DNA from: Oscillospiraceae bacterium
Lineage (GTDB): Bacteria > Bacillota > Clostridia > UBA1381 > UMGS1253
Direction: 5' to 3'
NCBI GenBank assembly: GCA_015068725.1
Contig: SVKA01000016.1
Span: 1-39,961, forward strand
DNA length: 39,961 bases
The translations under genes and the position numbers were made by a program. Positions 8,693 to 15,799 of the stretch are shown one piece after another. The notes under the pieces were generated by a model. It was not told the origin of the DNA. It did not search any database and worked only from the letters and a program-made list of their open reading frames with translations. Position 1 is the first letter of the stretch; each line of letters starts with the position of its first letter.

Positions 8693-10300
8693 ATGTATTC
8701 GGAAAAGTTTCAAAAATCACTTGCCGCTGTTGAAGCTGCAAGAGAGAAAAATATCGCATTAGAGCCGGATCGTATGACTGCAAAGCAGAAGGAAGATTTG
8801 CTTGCCGCTTTTCATCCGGACTATAAGCAAGACGAATTTGAAACACTGAAAATCGGTCCTAATAAAGGCGACAAGGTTCCAACAGAATTAGCCGGGATAC
8901 TTCAGGCGCATAGCCGTATCAGTGCAGATAGTGTTGATCTTGCAAACCCAGACTATGAAACAGACGTTCTCGTCATCGGTGGCGGCGGTGCAGGCACAGC
9001 TGCTGCAATCGAAGCTCACGAGGCAGGCGCAGATGTTATGATTGTTACAAAGCTGCGTATGGGTGATGCCAACACAATGATGGCTGAAGGCGGTATTCAG
9101 GCGGCTGATAAACCAAACGATTCGCCGGCAATTCACTTTGTGGATGCTTTCGGCGGCGGACATTTTGCCGCAAAAAAAGAGCTTTTGTCAAAGCTTGTTT
9201 GCGATGCCCCCGAGGCTATTTTGTGGCTCAGCAATTTAGGTGTTGAGTTTGATAAAGAAGAAGACGGAACTATGGTTACAACACATGGTGGCGGTACTTC
9301 AAGAAAAAGAATGCACGCAGCAAAGGACTATTCCGGAGCTGAAATTATGAGAACACTTCGTGATGAGGTGTTAAACCGCGACATCCGCGTTGTTGATTTT
9401 ACCTCTGCAATCGAGCTTATCCTTGACGAAAACGGCAATGCAGCAGGCGCCGTTCTTATGAATATGGAAACTAAAGAGCTTCTTATTGCAAAGGCTAAAA
9501 CAGTTATTATAGCAACAGGCGGCGCAGGTCGTATGCACTATCAGGGCTTCCCTACATCAAACCACTATGGTGCTACCGCGGATGGTCTTGTTCTTGGATA
9601 CAGAGCAGGCGCAAAGCTTCTTTATGCCGAAACACTTCAGTATCATCCCACAGGTGCTGCTTATCCTGAGCAGATTTTTGGCGCCCTTGTTACTGAGAAG
9701 GTTCGTTCGCTCGGTGCAAAGCTTATAAATGCAAACGGCGAAGCATTTATGCATCCTCTTGAAACACGTGATGTATCAGCAGCTTCTATTATTCGTGAAT
9801 GCAGCGAAAGAGATAACGGCGTAGATACAGGAAACGGCAAAGGTGTATGGCTTGATACGCCTATGATTGAAAAAATCGGCGGCGAAGGCACTATTATGAA
9901 GAGAATTCCTGCTATGTGGAGAATGTTTGATAAATATGGAATCGATATTCGTAAAGAACCCATCCTTGTTTATCCCACACTCCACTATCAGAATGGTGGC
10001 CTTGATATCGGTGCTGACTGTATGACAACCAACGTTGAAAACCTCTTTGTTGCAGGTGAAGCCGTTGGCGGAATTCATGGCAAAAACAGACTTATGGGCA
10101 ACTCACTTCTTGACATTATTGTATTTGGTAGAAGTGCAGGTAAAAATGCCGCTGCAAAAGCCAAGGATATCACAGTTGGCAAGCTTTCGCTTTCTCATGT
10201 TGACAAGTTTGAGAAAGAAATTGCAGATGCAGGCATTGATACAAATGTAGTTTCGCCTAAACTTTTGCCAAGTTATACAAAAAACAAGGAGGCATTTTAA
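8693..10300 (+). CDS. fumarate reductase flavoprotein subunit (soluble)
   Basis: 535 residues. The N-terminal extension of about 88 residues is unusual; the FAD motif GGGGAG follows at 96-101. Substrate-site segments of the fumarate reductase/succinate dehydrogenase family are present: YHPTGA, ETRD, GIHGKNRLMGNS and the FGRSAG tail. The residue that is normally the His for covalent FAD attachment is Asn127 (context ANTMMAEGG), so FAD is probably non-covalent. L-aspartate oxidase is the main alternative, but the GNSLLDIIVFGR ending and the partner iron-sulfur gene favour fumarate reductase. No membrane-anchor gene is present, so the enzyme should be cytoplasmic. Confidence 0.9.
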   Translation: MYSEKFQKSLAAVEAAREKNIALEPDRMTAKQKEDLLAAFHPDYKQDEFETLKIGPNKGDKVPTELAGILQAHSRISADSVDLANPDYETDVLVIGGGGAGTAAAIEAHEAGADVMIVTKLRMGDANTMMAEGGIQAADKPNDSPAIHFVDAFGGGHFAAKKELLSKLVCDAPEAILWLSNLGVEFDKEEDGTMVTTHGGGTSRKRMHAAKDYSGAEIMRTLRDEVLNRDIRVVDFTSAIELILDENGNAAGAVLMNMETKELLIAKAKTVIIATGGAGRMHYQGFPTSNHYGATADGLVLGYRAGAKLLYAETLQYHPTGAAYPEQIFGALVTEKVRSLGAKLINANGEAFMHPLETRDVSAASIIRECSERDNGVDTGNGKGVWLDTPMIEKIGGEGTIMKRIPAMWRMFDKYGIDIRKEPILVYPTLHYQNGGLDIGADCMTTNVENLFVAGEAVGGIHGKNRLMGNSLLDIIVFGRSAGKNAAAKAKDITVGKLSLSHVDKFEKEIADAGIDTNVVSPKLLPSYTKNKEAF

Positions 10301-10301
10301 G

Positions 10302-11531
10302 ATGAGTTTATTTGGTGGTGTTATTACCATTACCGGTATAACCTTTTTGATGTTTTGTGTATTTGCTATTTTGGCAATAGGATATGCCTTAGGAAGAATA
10401 ACTATCAAAGGTGTATCCTTAGGCTCTGCCGGAGTATTTCTTGTAGCTTTATTGTTTGGTTGTCTGTTCTATGACAAGCTCGAAGCTCAGACCTCGGGAT
10501 ATACCTCAAGCGCTTTAAAAATCGTAGAAAATATCGGTCTTATTCTTTTTATTACATCCGTAGGATTTATAGCAGGTCCCAAGTTTTTTAGTAATATGAA
10601 GAAAAATTTTACATCTTATGTGCTTTTGGGTGCAGTTATAATAATATCAGGTGCGCTTGTTGCCGCAGGATGTATATACATTGGCAAGCTTTCAGGTGAA
10701 ACAAATATGGAAAAGCTTTCTGCGATTATGGCAGGTCTTTTTGCAGGAGCATTAACATCTACGCCGGCTTTTTCAGCAGCAAAAGCCTCGGTAGCTACTC
10801 CTGAGATGGAACAGCTTGTTTCTGTCGGCTATGGCATTGCGTATATTTTCGGAGTTATCGGCGTTGTATTGTTCGTTCAGGTTCTGCCCAAAATTTTAAA
10901 GGTTGATATGGAAAAAGAACGTGCAAAGCTCGTTGCTATAGAAAATGCAACTGCTAAAATACATAGCGGAAAATTTATAGACCTTGATGATTTTGGTATT
11001 GCCCCATTCGCAATTGCGGCTCTTATCGGTATTTTAATCGGAATGATAAAAATACCTCTTTCAAGCAAAGGTCTTGATGGTACAACATTCTCGTTGACAA
11101 CAACAGGCGGATGTCTTTTTGCCGCACTTGTTTTCGGTCATTTTGGAAAGATAGGAAAAATCAATCTTATGCCATCAGCAACTACTCTTAAAGTGCTCAG
11201 AGAATTAGGCCTTGTATTCTTCCTTGCAGGTGCGGGAATTTCGGGCGGCGCAAGATTTATCCAGGAATTTAAAATTGAGTATTTTGTATATGGTATGGCA
11301 ATGACGATTTTGCCTATGATAATCGGCTTTGTTTTCGCAAAATATATTCTTAAAATTGATTTTCTGAATATTCTCGGCTCAATTACAGGCGGTATGACAA
11401 GCACCCCTGCTCTTGGAACTTTGATCAATGTTGCAAAAACAGAGGATGTTGCAGCTGCCTATGCGGCTACTTATCCTATCGCACTTATTGCCGTTGTTTT
11501 AGTGTCCCAATTCATTATAATATTGTTCTAA
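10302..11531 (+). CDS. AspT/YidE/YbjL-family permease, candidate dicarboxylate exporter
   Basis: 409 residues, very hydrophobic, with about 10-11 membrane segments in two similar halves. Each half has the family's TSTPA motif (LTSTPAF near 149, MTSTPAL near 367), and the second ends with the YAATYP signature of the aspartate-alanine exchanger family. The two TrkA-C domains found between the halves in many members are absent. Family members exchange aspartate/alanine or, as for SucE1 of Corynebacterium glutamicum, export succinate. Its place as last gene after fumarate reductase, behind its own AAGGAGG, suggests succinate or other C4-dicarboxylate transport (inference). Confidence 0.8.
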   Translation: MSLFGGVITITGITFLMFCVFAILAIGYALGRITIKGVSLGSAGVFLVALLFGCLFYDKLEAQTSGYTSSALKIVENIGLILFITSVGFIAGPKFFSNMKKNFTSYVLLGAVIIISGALVAAGCIYIGKLSGETNMEKLSAIMAGLFAGALTSTPAFSAAKASVATPEMEQLVSVGYGIAYIFGVIGVVLFVQVLPKILKVDMEKERAKLVAIENATAKIHSGKFIDLDDFGIAPFAIAALIGILIGMIKIPLSSKGLDGTTFSLTTTGGCLFAALVFGHFGKIGKINLMPSATTLKVLRELGLVFFLAGAGISGGARFIQEFKIEYFVYGMAMTILPMIIGFVFAKYILKIDFLNILGSITGGMTSTPALGTLINVAKTEDVAAAYAATYPIALIAVVLVSQFIIILF

Positions 11532-11560
11532 AAGCAGTTTTAATGCTTAGTTAATTTTAG

Positions 11561-11600
11561 TGCGTAAATCCAAATCAGGATTTACGCATTTTCATTTTTT
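11561..11600 (+). terminator. terminator of the Hdr-Flx-fumarate reductase operon
   Basis: An 11-bp perfect stem (11561-11571 with 11578-11588) with a 6-nt loop is followed by a T-rich tract. It lies 30 nt after the permease stop and converges on yunB. The stem could serve both strands, but the T-tract favours the + strand. Confidence 0.8.
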
Positions 11601-11610
11601 ATTACTATTT

Positions 11611-12291
11611 TTAGTTTTCCATTTTTATTACACCCTCGGGAAGCTCACCTACAATTATTGTTTGCGCAACAGGTACACTCGTTTTTATTTCGACGTTTTC
11701 ACTTCCTGCAGACAAAATCATACCAAAGCTTGCTTCAATTACAATATCAATCTGGTGCTTTGTCTGATTTATGCCTGCACCCAAAAAGCTGTTTTCAAAA
11801 TCCGCTTTTGCATACCCTATTGGAACAAACTCTACATCAATCATTGGTCCCATACCAGAAAACAACGGAATGTCAAGTATCGCACCAAACGGTATATTTA
11901 TCCTCGCACGCTTTGTATCTTCAATCTTTTTTTGAATTTCCAGTACAAGCTGCGATTTTATTTTATTCATATTTTTAGTATCCATAAACAACGCCTGAAT
12001 CTGACCGTTTTCTCTCCTTTGAACTATTGTCAGGTCTTCATAAGAAAGCTCTGTTTTTATCATATATTGATTTACCACGTCATTTATGGCTGTTGTTACG
12101 ATTTGCGACATGCGCTGCCTTGCAGTATTTATTATGAGTGGATTTATCTGTGTATGATAATATGTAAATCCCATCGAAAAGGTCAATATAACAAGACACA
12201 TCACAAGCGTCTTGTTTATATTGCGCCAGGTTGTAACCGTATGCGCCGGAAATATGCGTATGCGTACTCGTTTATTCAGTCCAAGGCGCAA
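11611..12291 (-). CDS. yunB: sporulation protein YunB
   Basis: 226 residues with one N-terminal membrane segment (about residues 28-45), followed by an extracytoplasmic domain containing the family segments INPLI, AINDVV and FGMILSAG. YunB is a Bacillus/Clostridia sporulation protein under sigma E control in B. subtilis; its molecular role is unclear. The TTG start at 12291 is preceded by GGGAGGGG 6 nt upstream. That ribosome site is also the 3' arm of the folC terminator hairpin. It follows folC on the same strand. Confidence 0.88.
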   Translation of the reverse strand: MRLGLNKRVRIRIFPAHTVTTWRNINKTLVMCLVILTFSMGFTYYHTQINPLIINTARQRMSQIVTTAINDVVNQYMIKTELSYEDLTIVQRRENGQIQALFMDTKNMNKIKSQLVLEIQKKIEDTKRARINIPFGAILDIPLFSGMGPMIDVEFVPIGYAKADFENSFLGAGINQTKHQIDIVIEASFGMILSAGSENVEIKTSVPVAQTIIVGELPEGVIKMEN

Positions 12292-12336
12292 AAAAATCCC
12301 CTCCCATATTTTAATATATGCACTATGGTGGGGATT
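12291..12336 (-). terminator. folC terminator overlapping the yunB ribosome site
   Basis: On the - strand AATCCCC (12336-12330) pairs with GGGGATT (12301-12295), extended by CCATA/TATGG, and is followed by a run of T. The 3' arm carries the GGAGGGG that serves yunB. The hairpin can therefore both end folC transcripts and mask the yunB ribosome site. Confidence 0.65.
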
Positions 12337-12342
12337 GTTTCT

Positions 12343-13608
12343 CTATTTATATTCTGGTAAGATTTTTGACTCTACAAAGTCCTTATACAAATAAAGCGAA
12401 CCGCATATGATTATAAGCTTACCTGTCTTTTTTGCTGCAGCATACGCCTCTTTTATATCCTCATATGAGCTTGCATCAAGACCAAGTGCGCGTGCCTTTT
12501 TAGCAAACTCCTCGCCGCCCATACTTCGCTCATTATCCTTAACAGCTACCATTTTAAACTCGCAGCCTTCTTCTTTTAAGATTTCAAGCGACTCGCCCAC
12601 TTCTTTATCAGCCATCGCTGCCATTATATACACCTTTTTAGTATCAGCAAAATATCTGTCAAGATTTTTTCTAAGCGCTAAGACGCCGTCGGGGTTGTGC
12701 GCACCGTCAAAATACGTGTCAGTCCCCATCTTCTCAAAGCGGCCTACATGTTTTGCGTGTGTAAGACCGTATACGATGCTCTCCTTTGGTATATTAAGTG
12801 TTTTCGCCGCCAAAATGGCACACGACGCATTGTCAAGCTGATTTATGCCGCCGAGCGAAAGCTTGACGCCACTAAATTCTCCCTTGCTTATAATCTCATA
12901 TACTCCGTCATATTTATCTGTGGATATCTTTTCTGCAAAATAAAGATTGCAGCCTCTTTCTTCGCTTACGCTTTTTATAACCTCTGCCGCCTCAGCGCTT
13001 TGATAAGCACTTACAACGTCTTTTCCCTGTTTTATTATTCCCGCTTTTTCAAAAGCAACTTTTGAAAGCGTATCGCCAAGATACTGTGTATGGTCAAGGG
13101 CAATATGTGTTATAACCGACAAAACCGTCGTTGTAATCACATTCGTCGCGTCAAGTCTTCCGCCAAGTCCTGTTTCGAGCACAACATAATCACAGCCCTG
13201 CTCCAAAAAATACACCATACCCATCGCTGTCCATATTTCAAACTGGGTCGGATACAGACCAACCTCTTTTTCAGTAAGCTTGCACGCTTCATTTACCATA
13301 TCAAGTATGCGGTGCATATCATCATCTGATATGTTCTTTCCATCTACATTCACACGCTCGTTTACGCATATCATATTAGGCGATGTATATAATCCCGTCT
13401 TAAATCCCGCATGCGTAAGCATACTTTGCAAAAACACACAGACCGAGCCTTTACCATTTGTACCTGCAACGTGTATAAATTTTAGTTTATCCTGAGGATT
13501 GCCAAGATGCTTTAAAAGAACACTAATACTTTCAAGTCCAAGACGCGCAACGCTCTGAAAGCTGTTTGCATAACCCGTAAATTCTTTGCTTGCTCTGTAA
13601 TATGACAT
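12343..13608 (-). CDS. folC: bifunctional folylpolyglutamate / dihydrofolate synthase
   Basis: 421 residues, Mur ligase superfamily. The ATP-binding loop VAGTNGKGS lies near residue 47, followed by the folate-site region ITHIALDH near 150-160 and a C-terminal domain with YFDGAHNP. The enzyme adds glutamate to (dihydro)pteroate or folates, trapping folate in the cell. The start at 13608 is preferred over 13617 because AAGGA sits at proper distance only for the former. It follows folT, the folate S-component, by about 20 nt and shares its THF riboswitch, so uptake and retention are coordinated. Confidence 0.95.
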   Translation of the reverse strand: MSYYRASKEFTGYANSFQSVARLGLESISVLLKHLGNPQDKLKFIHVAGTNGKGSVCVFLQSMLTHAGFKTGLYTSPNMICVNERVNVDGKNISDDDMHRILDMVNEACKLTEKEVGLYPTQFEIWTAMGMVYFLEQGCDYVVLETGLGGRLDATNVITTTVLSVITHIALDHTQYLGDTLSKVAFEKAGIIKQGKDVVSAYQSAEAAEVIKSVSEERGCNLYFAEKISTDKYDGVYEIISKGEFSGVKLSLGGINQLDNASCAILAAKTLNIPKESIVYGLTHAKHVGRFEKMGTDTYFDGAHNPDGVLALRKNLDRYFADTKKVYIMAAMADKEVGESLEILKEEGCEFKMVAVKDNERSMGGEEFAKKARALGLDASSYEDIKEAYAAAKKTGKLIIICGSLYLYKDFVESKILPEYK

Positions 13609-13628
13609 TTTTATCATTTCCTTTTTTA

Positions 13629-14162
13629 TTAAAACTTAACTACCTTTGAAAGTCTGGGATATAAATACTTGCACACAGGTATGAGCACAACCACTTTTAC
13701 AGCCGCCTCTATAAGCGATGCGGTAAGCTTTGCTGTAAAAATTACGCTAAACGCTTTTACCATTCCCGTTACATACTTATGATAAATATAAAGCCACAGC
13801 GGTGTAAGCGGCACAGCGACGAATACAAGCTGAATCATCACGCATACAACTACGCGCCACACGCCTATATCCTTTTTATAAAACATCCACGCAAAAATGA
13901 GCGCATACAGCACTGCATTTATGGAAAACATCGGATTGTACGCTCCCGTGCCTGCAATCATTGTCCCTACAAAATCGGATACAAGCGCTATAAACACCGC
14001 CCACGAAGGTCCAAGCATCATCGCTGCAATTGCAATCGGAACAAAGCCAAGACTGATTTGAAAAATATCTGTCTGTATTCCAAGATAGCGTGATAAAATG
14101 ATTTGCAGTGCTACAAGTATTGCACCAAACGCAAGCTTTCGTACCATATTAGTTTTGGACAT
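13629..14162 (-). CDS. folT: ECF folate transporter S component
   Basis: 177 residues, about six membrane segments, small and lacking an ATPase domain: the S-component layout of ECF vitamin transporters. The interior MLGPSWAVFIALVSDFVG and GAYNPMFSINA segments are typical of FolT. It binds folate and needs the shared EcfAA'T module, which is not in this window. The start is ATG 14162, with GGGAGG 8 nt upstream; the longer TTG start at 14177 would include this site. The THF riboswitch directly upstream and folC downstream support folate specificity strongly. Confidence 0.93.
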   Translation of the reverse strand: MSKTNMVRKLAFGAILVALQIILSRYLGIQTDIFQISLGFVPIAIAAMMLGPSWAVFIALVSDFVGTMIAGTGAYNPMFSINAVLYALIFAWMFYKKDIGVWRVVVCVMIQLVFVAVPLTPLWLYIYHKYVTGMVKAFSVIFTAKLTASLIEAAVKVVVLIPVCKYLYPRLSKVVKF

Positions 14163-14166
14163 AAAA

Positions 14167-14220
14167 ACACCTCCCAAATATTAGCGTAACAACTCGCTAC
14201 ATATCAGGAGGTCATCTCCT
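14167..14220 (-). promoter_or_regulatory. expression platform: alternative pairing that can mask the folT ribosome site
   Basis: Downstream of the aptamer, ACCTCCT (forward 14206-14212) can pair either with the preceding AGGAG (14216-14220) or with the folT ribosome site GGGAGGT (14169-14175). The two pairings exclude each other, which fits translational control by THF. Which state binds ligand is not determined. Confidence 0.6.
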
Positions 14221-14224
14221 ATTA

Positions 14225-14320
14225 TAGCAGCGGGATGCGAGCCTTTAACCGCAACAAAATGTTTTCGTCCCACAGGCAACTCCCCGTCCCGAAGGCACTT
14301 AACGCTAAAAGCTCTACTCT
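14225..14320 (-). promoter_or_regulatory. tetrahydrofolate (THF) riboswitch
   Basis: Read on the - strand, the leader has the conserved THF aptamer elements in order: AGAGTAG (P1), GCGTTAAGTGC, GGGACGGGGAGTTGCC, GGACGAAA, GCGGTTAAAGG and GCATCCCGCTGCT closing P1 (AGTAG with CTGCT). It sits about 60 nt upstream of the folT start, the classical location. Recognition is by consensus elements and context; no covariance-model score was run. Confidence 0.92.
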
Positions 14321-14338
14321 GTATTTTGTACTCTTAAT

Positions 14339-14367
14339 ATTATAATCCTTTTTGGCTAAAATTGCAA
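14339..14367 (-). promoter_or_regulatory. promoter of folT-folC-yunB
   Basis: TTGCAA (14367-14362), a 17-nt spacer and TATAAT (14344-14339) on the - strand. It lies about 20 nt before the riboswitch and is divergent from the tRNA promoter. Confidence 0.7.
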
Positions 14368-14375
14368 GCACAATC

Positions 14376-14404
14376 TTGACAAATTATTAAAAAAACGTTA
14401 ATAT
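14376..14404 (+). promoter_or_regulatory. promoter of tRNA-Arg
   Basis: TTGACA at 14376-14381, 17-nt spacer, TAATAT at 14399-14404, about 19 nt before the mature tRNA 5' end. It is back to back with the folT promoter. Confidence 0.7.
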
Positions 14405-14422
14405 AATATAGTAATTTTATAT

Positions 14423-14499
14423 GCGCCTGTAGCTCAGTTGGATAGAGTTTCAGACTCCGACTCTGAAGGTCGTGCGTTCGAATCGCATCAGGCGTACCA
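14423..14499 (+). tRNA. tRNA-Arg (anticodon CCG)
   Basis: 77-nt cloverleaf. Acceptor GCGCCTG pairs with CAGGCGT (first pair G-U), the D arm is AGCTCAGTTGG, and the anticodon stem TCAGA/TCTGA encloses CTCCGAC (anticodon CCG, codon CGG). The T arm has TTCGAAT, and CCA is encoded at 14497-14499. It stands alone rather than in a tRNA cluster and directly precedes the small-RNA array. Confidence 0.97.
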
Positions 14500-14503
14500 T
14501 TTG

Positions 14504-14537
14504 AAAAAAGGCATTATTTTATGATAATGCCTTTTTT
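14504..14537 (+). terminator. tRNA-Arg terminator
   Basis: 8-bp stem GGCATTAT (14510-14517) / ATAATGCC (14524-14531), flanked by A6 and T6. It is strong on the + strand and symmetric enough to act on the other strand too. Confidence 0.85.
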
Positions 14538-14591
14538 AGTTAAATCCATAATGATTGACATCACAAAAAATTTATGCTACACTTATTTTAG

Positions 14592-14653
14592 AGTTGACGG
14601 TTAGTGAGCGAGTCCCTCCCGTTTGGGCTGAGGACACGTCGCCCTCGTCAACT
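14592..14653 (+). ncRNA. array unit A, putative 62-nt structured RNA
   Basis: Promoter TTGACA 14555-14560, 17 nt, TACACT 14578-14583. Closing stem AGTTGACG (14592-14599) / CGTCAACT (14646-14653), then T-run to 14658. An inner helix GTCC 14612-14615 / GGAC 14632-14635 is visible. It begins right after the tRNA terminator, so it has independent transcription. Confidence 0.55.
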
Positions 14654-14700
14654 TTTTTATATGCGTTGACTTTTTGTGATAATTATAGTATAATAATTGC

Positions 14701-14772
14701 AGAACCAATGTCTGCTGGCGATGCGACTAAACCGTTATTGGTTGTCTCTACCGCCGTTTCAGCATTGGTTCT
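14701..14772 (+). ncRNA. array unit B, putative 72-nt structured RNA
   Basis: Promoter TTGACT 14666-14671, 17 nt, TATAAT 14689-14694. Closing stem AGAACCAATG (14701-14710) / CATTGGTTCT (14763-14772), 10 bp perfect. Inner GGCG/CGCC helix and a GAC..AACC / GGTTGTC helix. Paralogous to units I and K. There is no T-run at its end; unit C follows immediately, so B and C may be one transcript. Confidence 0.55.
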
Positions 14773-14836
14773 AGATGGTGTTTCCCCAAGCGGACTTTTA
14801 TCAGTCTCTGACTTGGACTTGAAAGAAACACCATCT
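14773..14836 (+). ncRNA. array unit C, stem-closed domain fused behind B
   Basis: Closing stem AGATGGTGTTTC (14773-14784) / GAAACACCATCT (14825-14836), 12 bp perfect, starting on the base after unit B ends. It has no promoter of its own, so it is probably the 3' domain of the B transcript. Confidence 0.5.
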
Positions 14837-14848
14837 TATATTGATTTT

Positions 14849-15739
14849 TCACAACAAATATGTTATGCTAACAACAACAGACGATGAGACAAGGGGCGTT
14901 TCGGACGTGAGCTGTGGGTTGATTTTATCAACATTCGGCACTTGGCTACCAACGTCTGTCTTTTTATTGACATTTATTATATTTTGTGGTATATTGAGGT
15001 CAGAGGTTGATTCTTTTTTTATATCTGAAACAGCATTTTTGCTGCGAGGTAGGTATGAATCAACCTCTAAATTTATGTCATAAAACACTTCGCCAAAATT
15101 TGCTTTTCCAAGCCTCACGATATATTTAAAAATAACATTATCAATACGAACTCTGCCATTATAATTTCTGAAGCCATTTTCTTTGAAAAGCTTATGGTTT
15201 TTCACATCAGGCGAATCCCAATGAGCGACAGAATTGTCTATTAAATCCTGTATACTTGGCGCAAGTCTCATTTTTTGATTAAATCTTTTATCATCTTCCG
15301 AAAAACTTTTAAACAGCAATTGGCTTTCGTCGCTACGGGTAAATTCTTCAGCACTCAAACGTATAAATTGTATTTCTTTACCATCCACAACATCAGTAAT
15401 CGTTTCTTTATTATCTCTTTTTCCAATGATATAATCATAGGCTCTTTGTTGCATAGTCCAAGGATTAGTTATGTTTTTAAAAACATCCTTTTCCGTTTCA
15501 ATGTGCCAGTATTGTTTGCCAAACTTACCCGTCTTAAGCATCATATGCGATTTGCTATCCACACTCTGTTCCCTACTCTTCCTCAATGCCCTCTCATACA
15601 ATCTCGCCGCCTTCTGAAGCTGCGCATCGCTAAGTCCGGACACGTTCAAGCCATTGACATTCGAACGATTTTGTGGTATATTGTTCTTGGAAGTTCCACC
15701 CTCCGACAAACCTTTTTGTTTGCCCGGCCTTTGAGCCAC
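14849..15739 (-). CDS. phage-like polyvalent-protein domain ORF, probably a remnant
   Basis: An open frame of 296 codons. The central part, about 15070-15650, looks genuinely coding: a helical segment (DAQLQKAARLYERAL), then a mixed domain with HIETEKD, RLSAEEFTRS, APSIQDLIDNS, HKLFKENGF and FYDINLEV. This resembles C-terminal domains of large polyvalent proteins in Firmicute phages and integrative elements (possibly the LPD3 type; uncertain). Both ends run antisense through array promoters and give a low-complexity NIPQ..NVN peptide. The GTG start lies inside unit F with no ribosome site. I infer a decayed phage gene fragment caught in the array. Confidence 0.45.
   Translation of the reverse strand: MAQRPGKQKGLSEGGTSKNNIPQNRSNVNGLNVSGLSDAQLQKAARLYERALRKSREQSVDSKSHMMLKTGKFGKQYWHIETEKDVFKNITNPWTMQQRAYDYIIGKRDNKETITDVVDGKEIQFIRLSAEEFTRSDESQLLFKSFSEDDKRFNQKMRLAPSIQDLIDNSVAHWDSPDVKNHKLFKENGFRNYNGRVRIDNVIFKYIVRLGKANFGEVFYDINLEVDSYLPRSKNAVSDIKKESTSDLNIPQNIINVNKKTDVGSQVPNVDKINPQLTSETPLVSSSVVVSITYLL
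14877..14959 (+). ncRNA. array unit D, putative 83-nt structured RNA
   Basis: Promoter TTGATT 14841-14846, 17 nt, TATGCT 14864-14869. Closing stem ACAGACG (14877-14883) / CGTCTGT (14953-14959), then CTTTTT. Inner hairpins: GCGT..ACGT (14896-14908, with the GGACGT motif shared with G, H, M) and GTTGAT/ATCAAC (14918-14932). Confidence 0.55.
15002..15068 (+). ncRNA. array unit E, putative 67-nt structured RNA
   Basis: Promoter TTGACA 14967-14972, 17 nt, TATATT 14990-14995. Closing stem AGAGGTTGATTC (15002-15013) / GAATCAACCTCT (15057-15068), 12 bp perfect. Inner CAGC/GCTG hairpin. No T-run follows; the antisense coding remnant begins at this boundary. Confidence 0.5.
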
Positions 15740-15756
15740 TTGAGGGAGCGGAGCTT
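15691..15756 (+). ncRNA. array unit F, putative 66-nt structured RNA
   Basis: Promoter TTGACA 15654-15659, 17 nt, TATATT 15677-15682. Closing stem AAGTTCC (15691-15697) / GGAGCTT (15750-15756, one G-U), then CTTTTATTT. It has a clear multibranch fold: CCCTC/GAGGG encloses CAAAC/GTTTG and GGC/GCC hairpins. Confidence 0.55.
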
Positions 15757-15799
15757 CTTTTATTTGACTTTTTAACTCAACTCTGCTAAACTTATGTTA

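Noticed and set aside
8693-10300. L-aspartate oxidase (NadB)
   Set aside because: Family endings and the adjacent iron-sulfur partner fit fumarate reductase; no nadA or nadC nearby.
8005-11531. Membrane-bound, quinone-linked fumarate reductase
   Set aside because: No FrdC/FrdD-type membrane anchor; the following membrane protein is an AspT-family carrier.
11560-12360. 266-codon + strand ORF opposite yunB
   Set aside because: Cys/Tyr/His-rich composition typical of a shadow frame; the - strand frame matches YunB.
14423-14499. tRNA-Arg 3' end as attachment site of an integrated element covering the array
   Set aside because: No second copy of the tRNA 3' end was found at the far side of the array, and there is no integrase.
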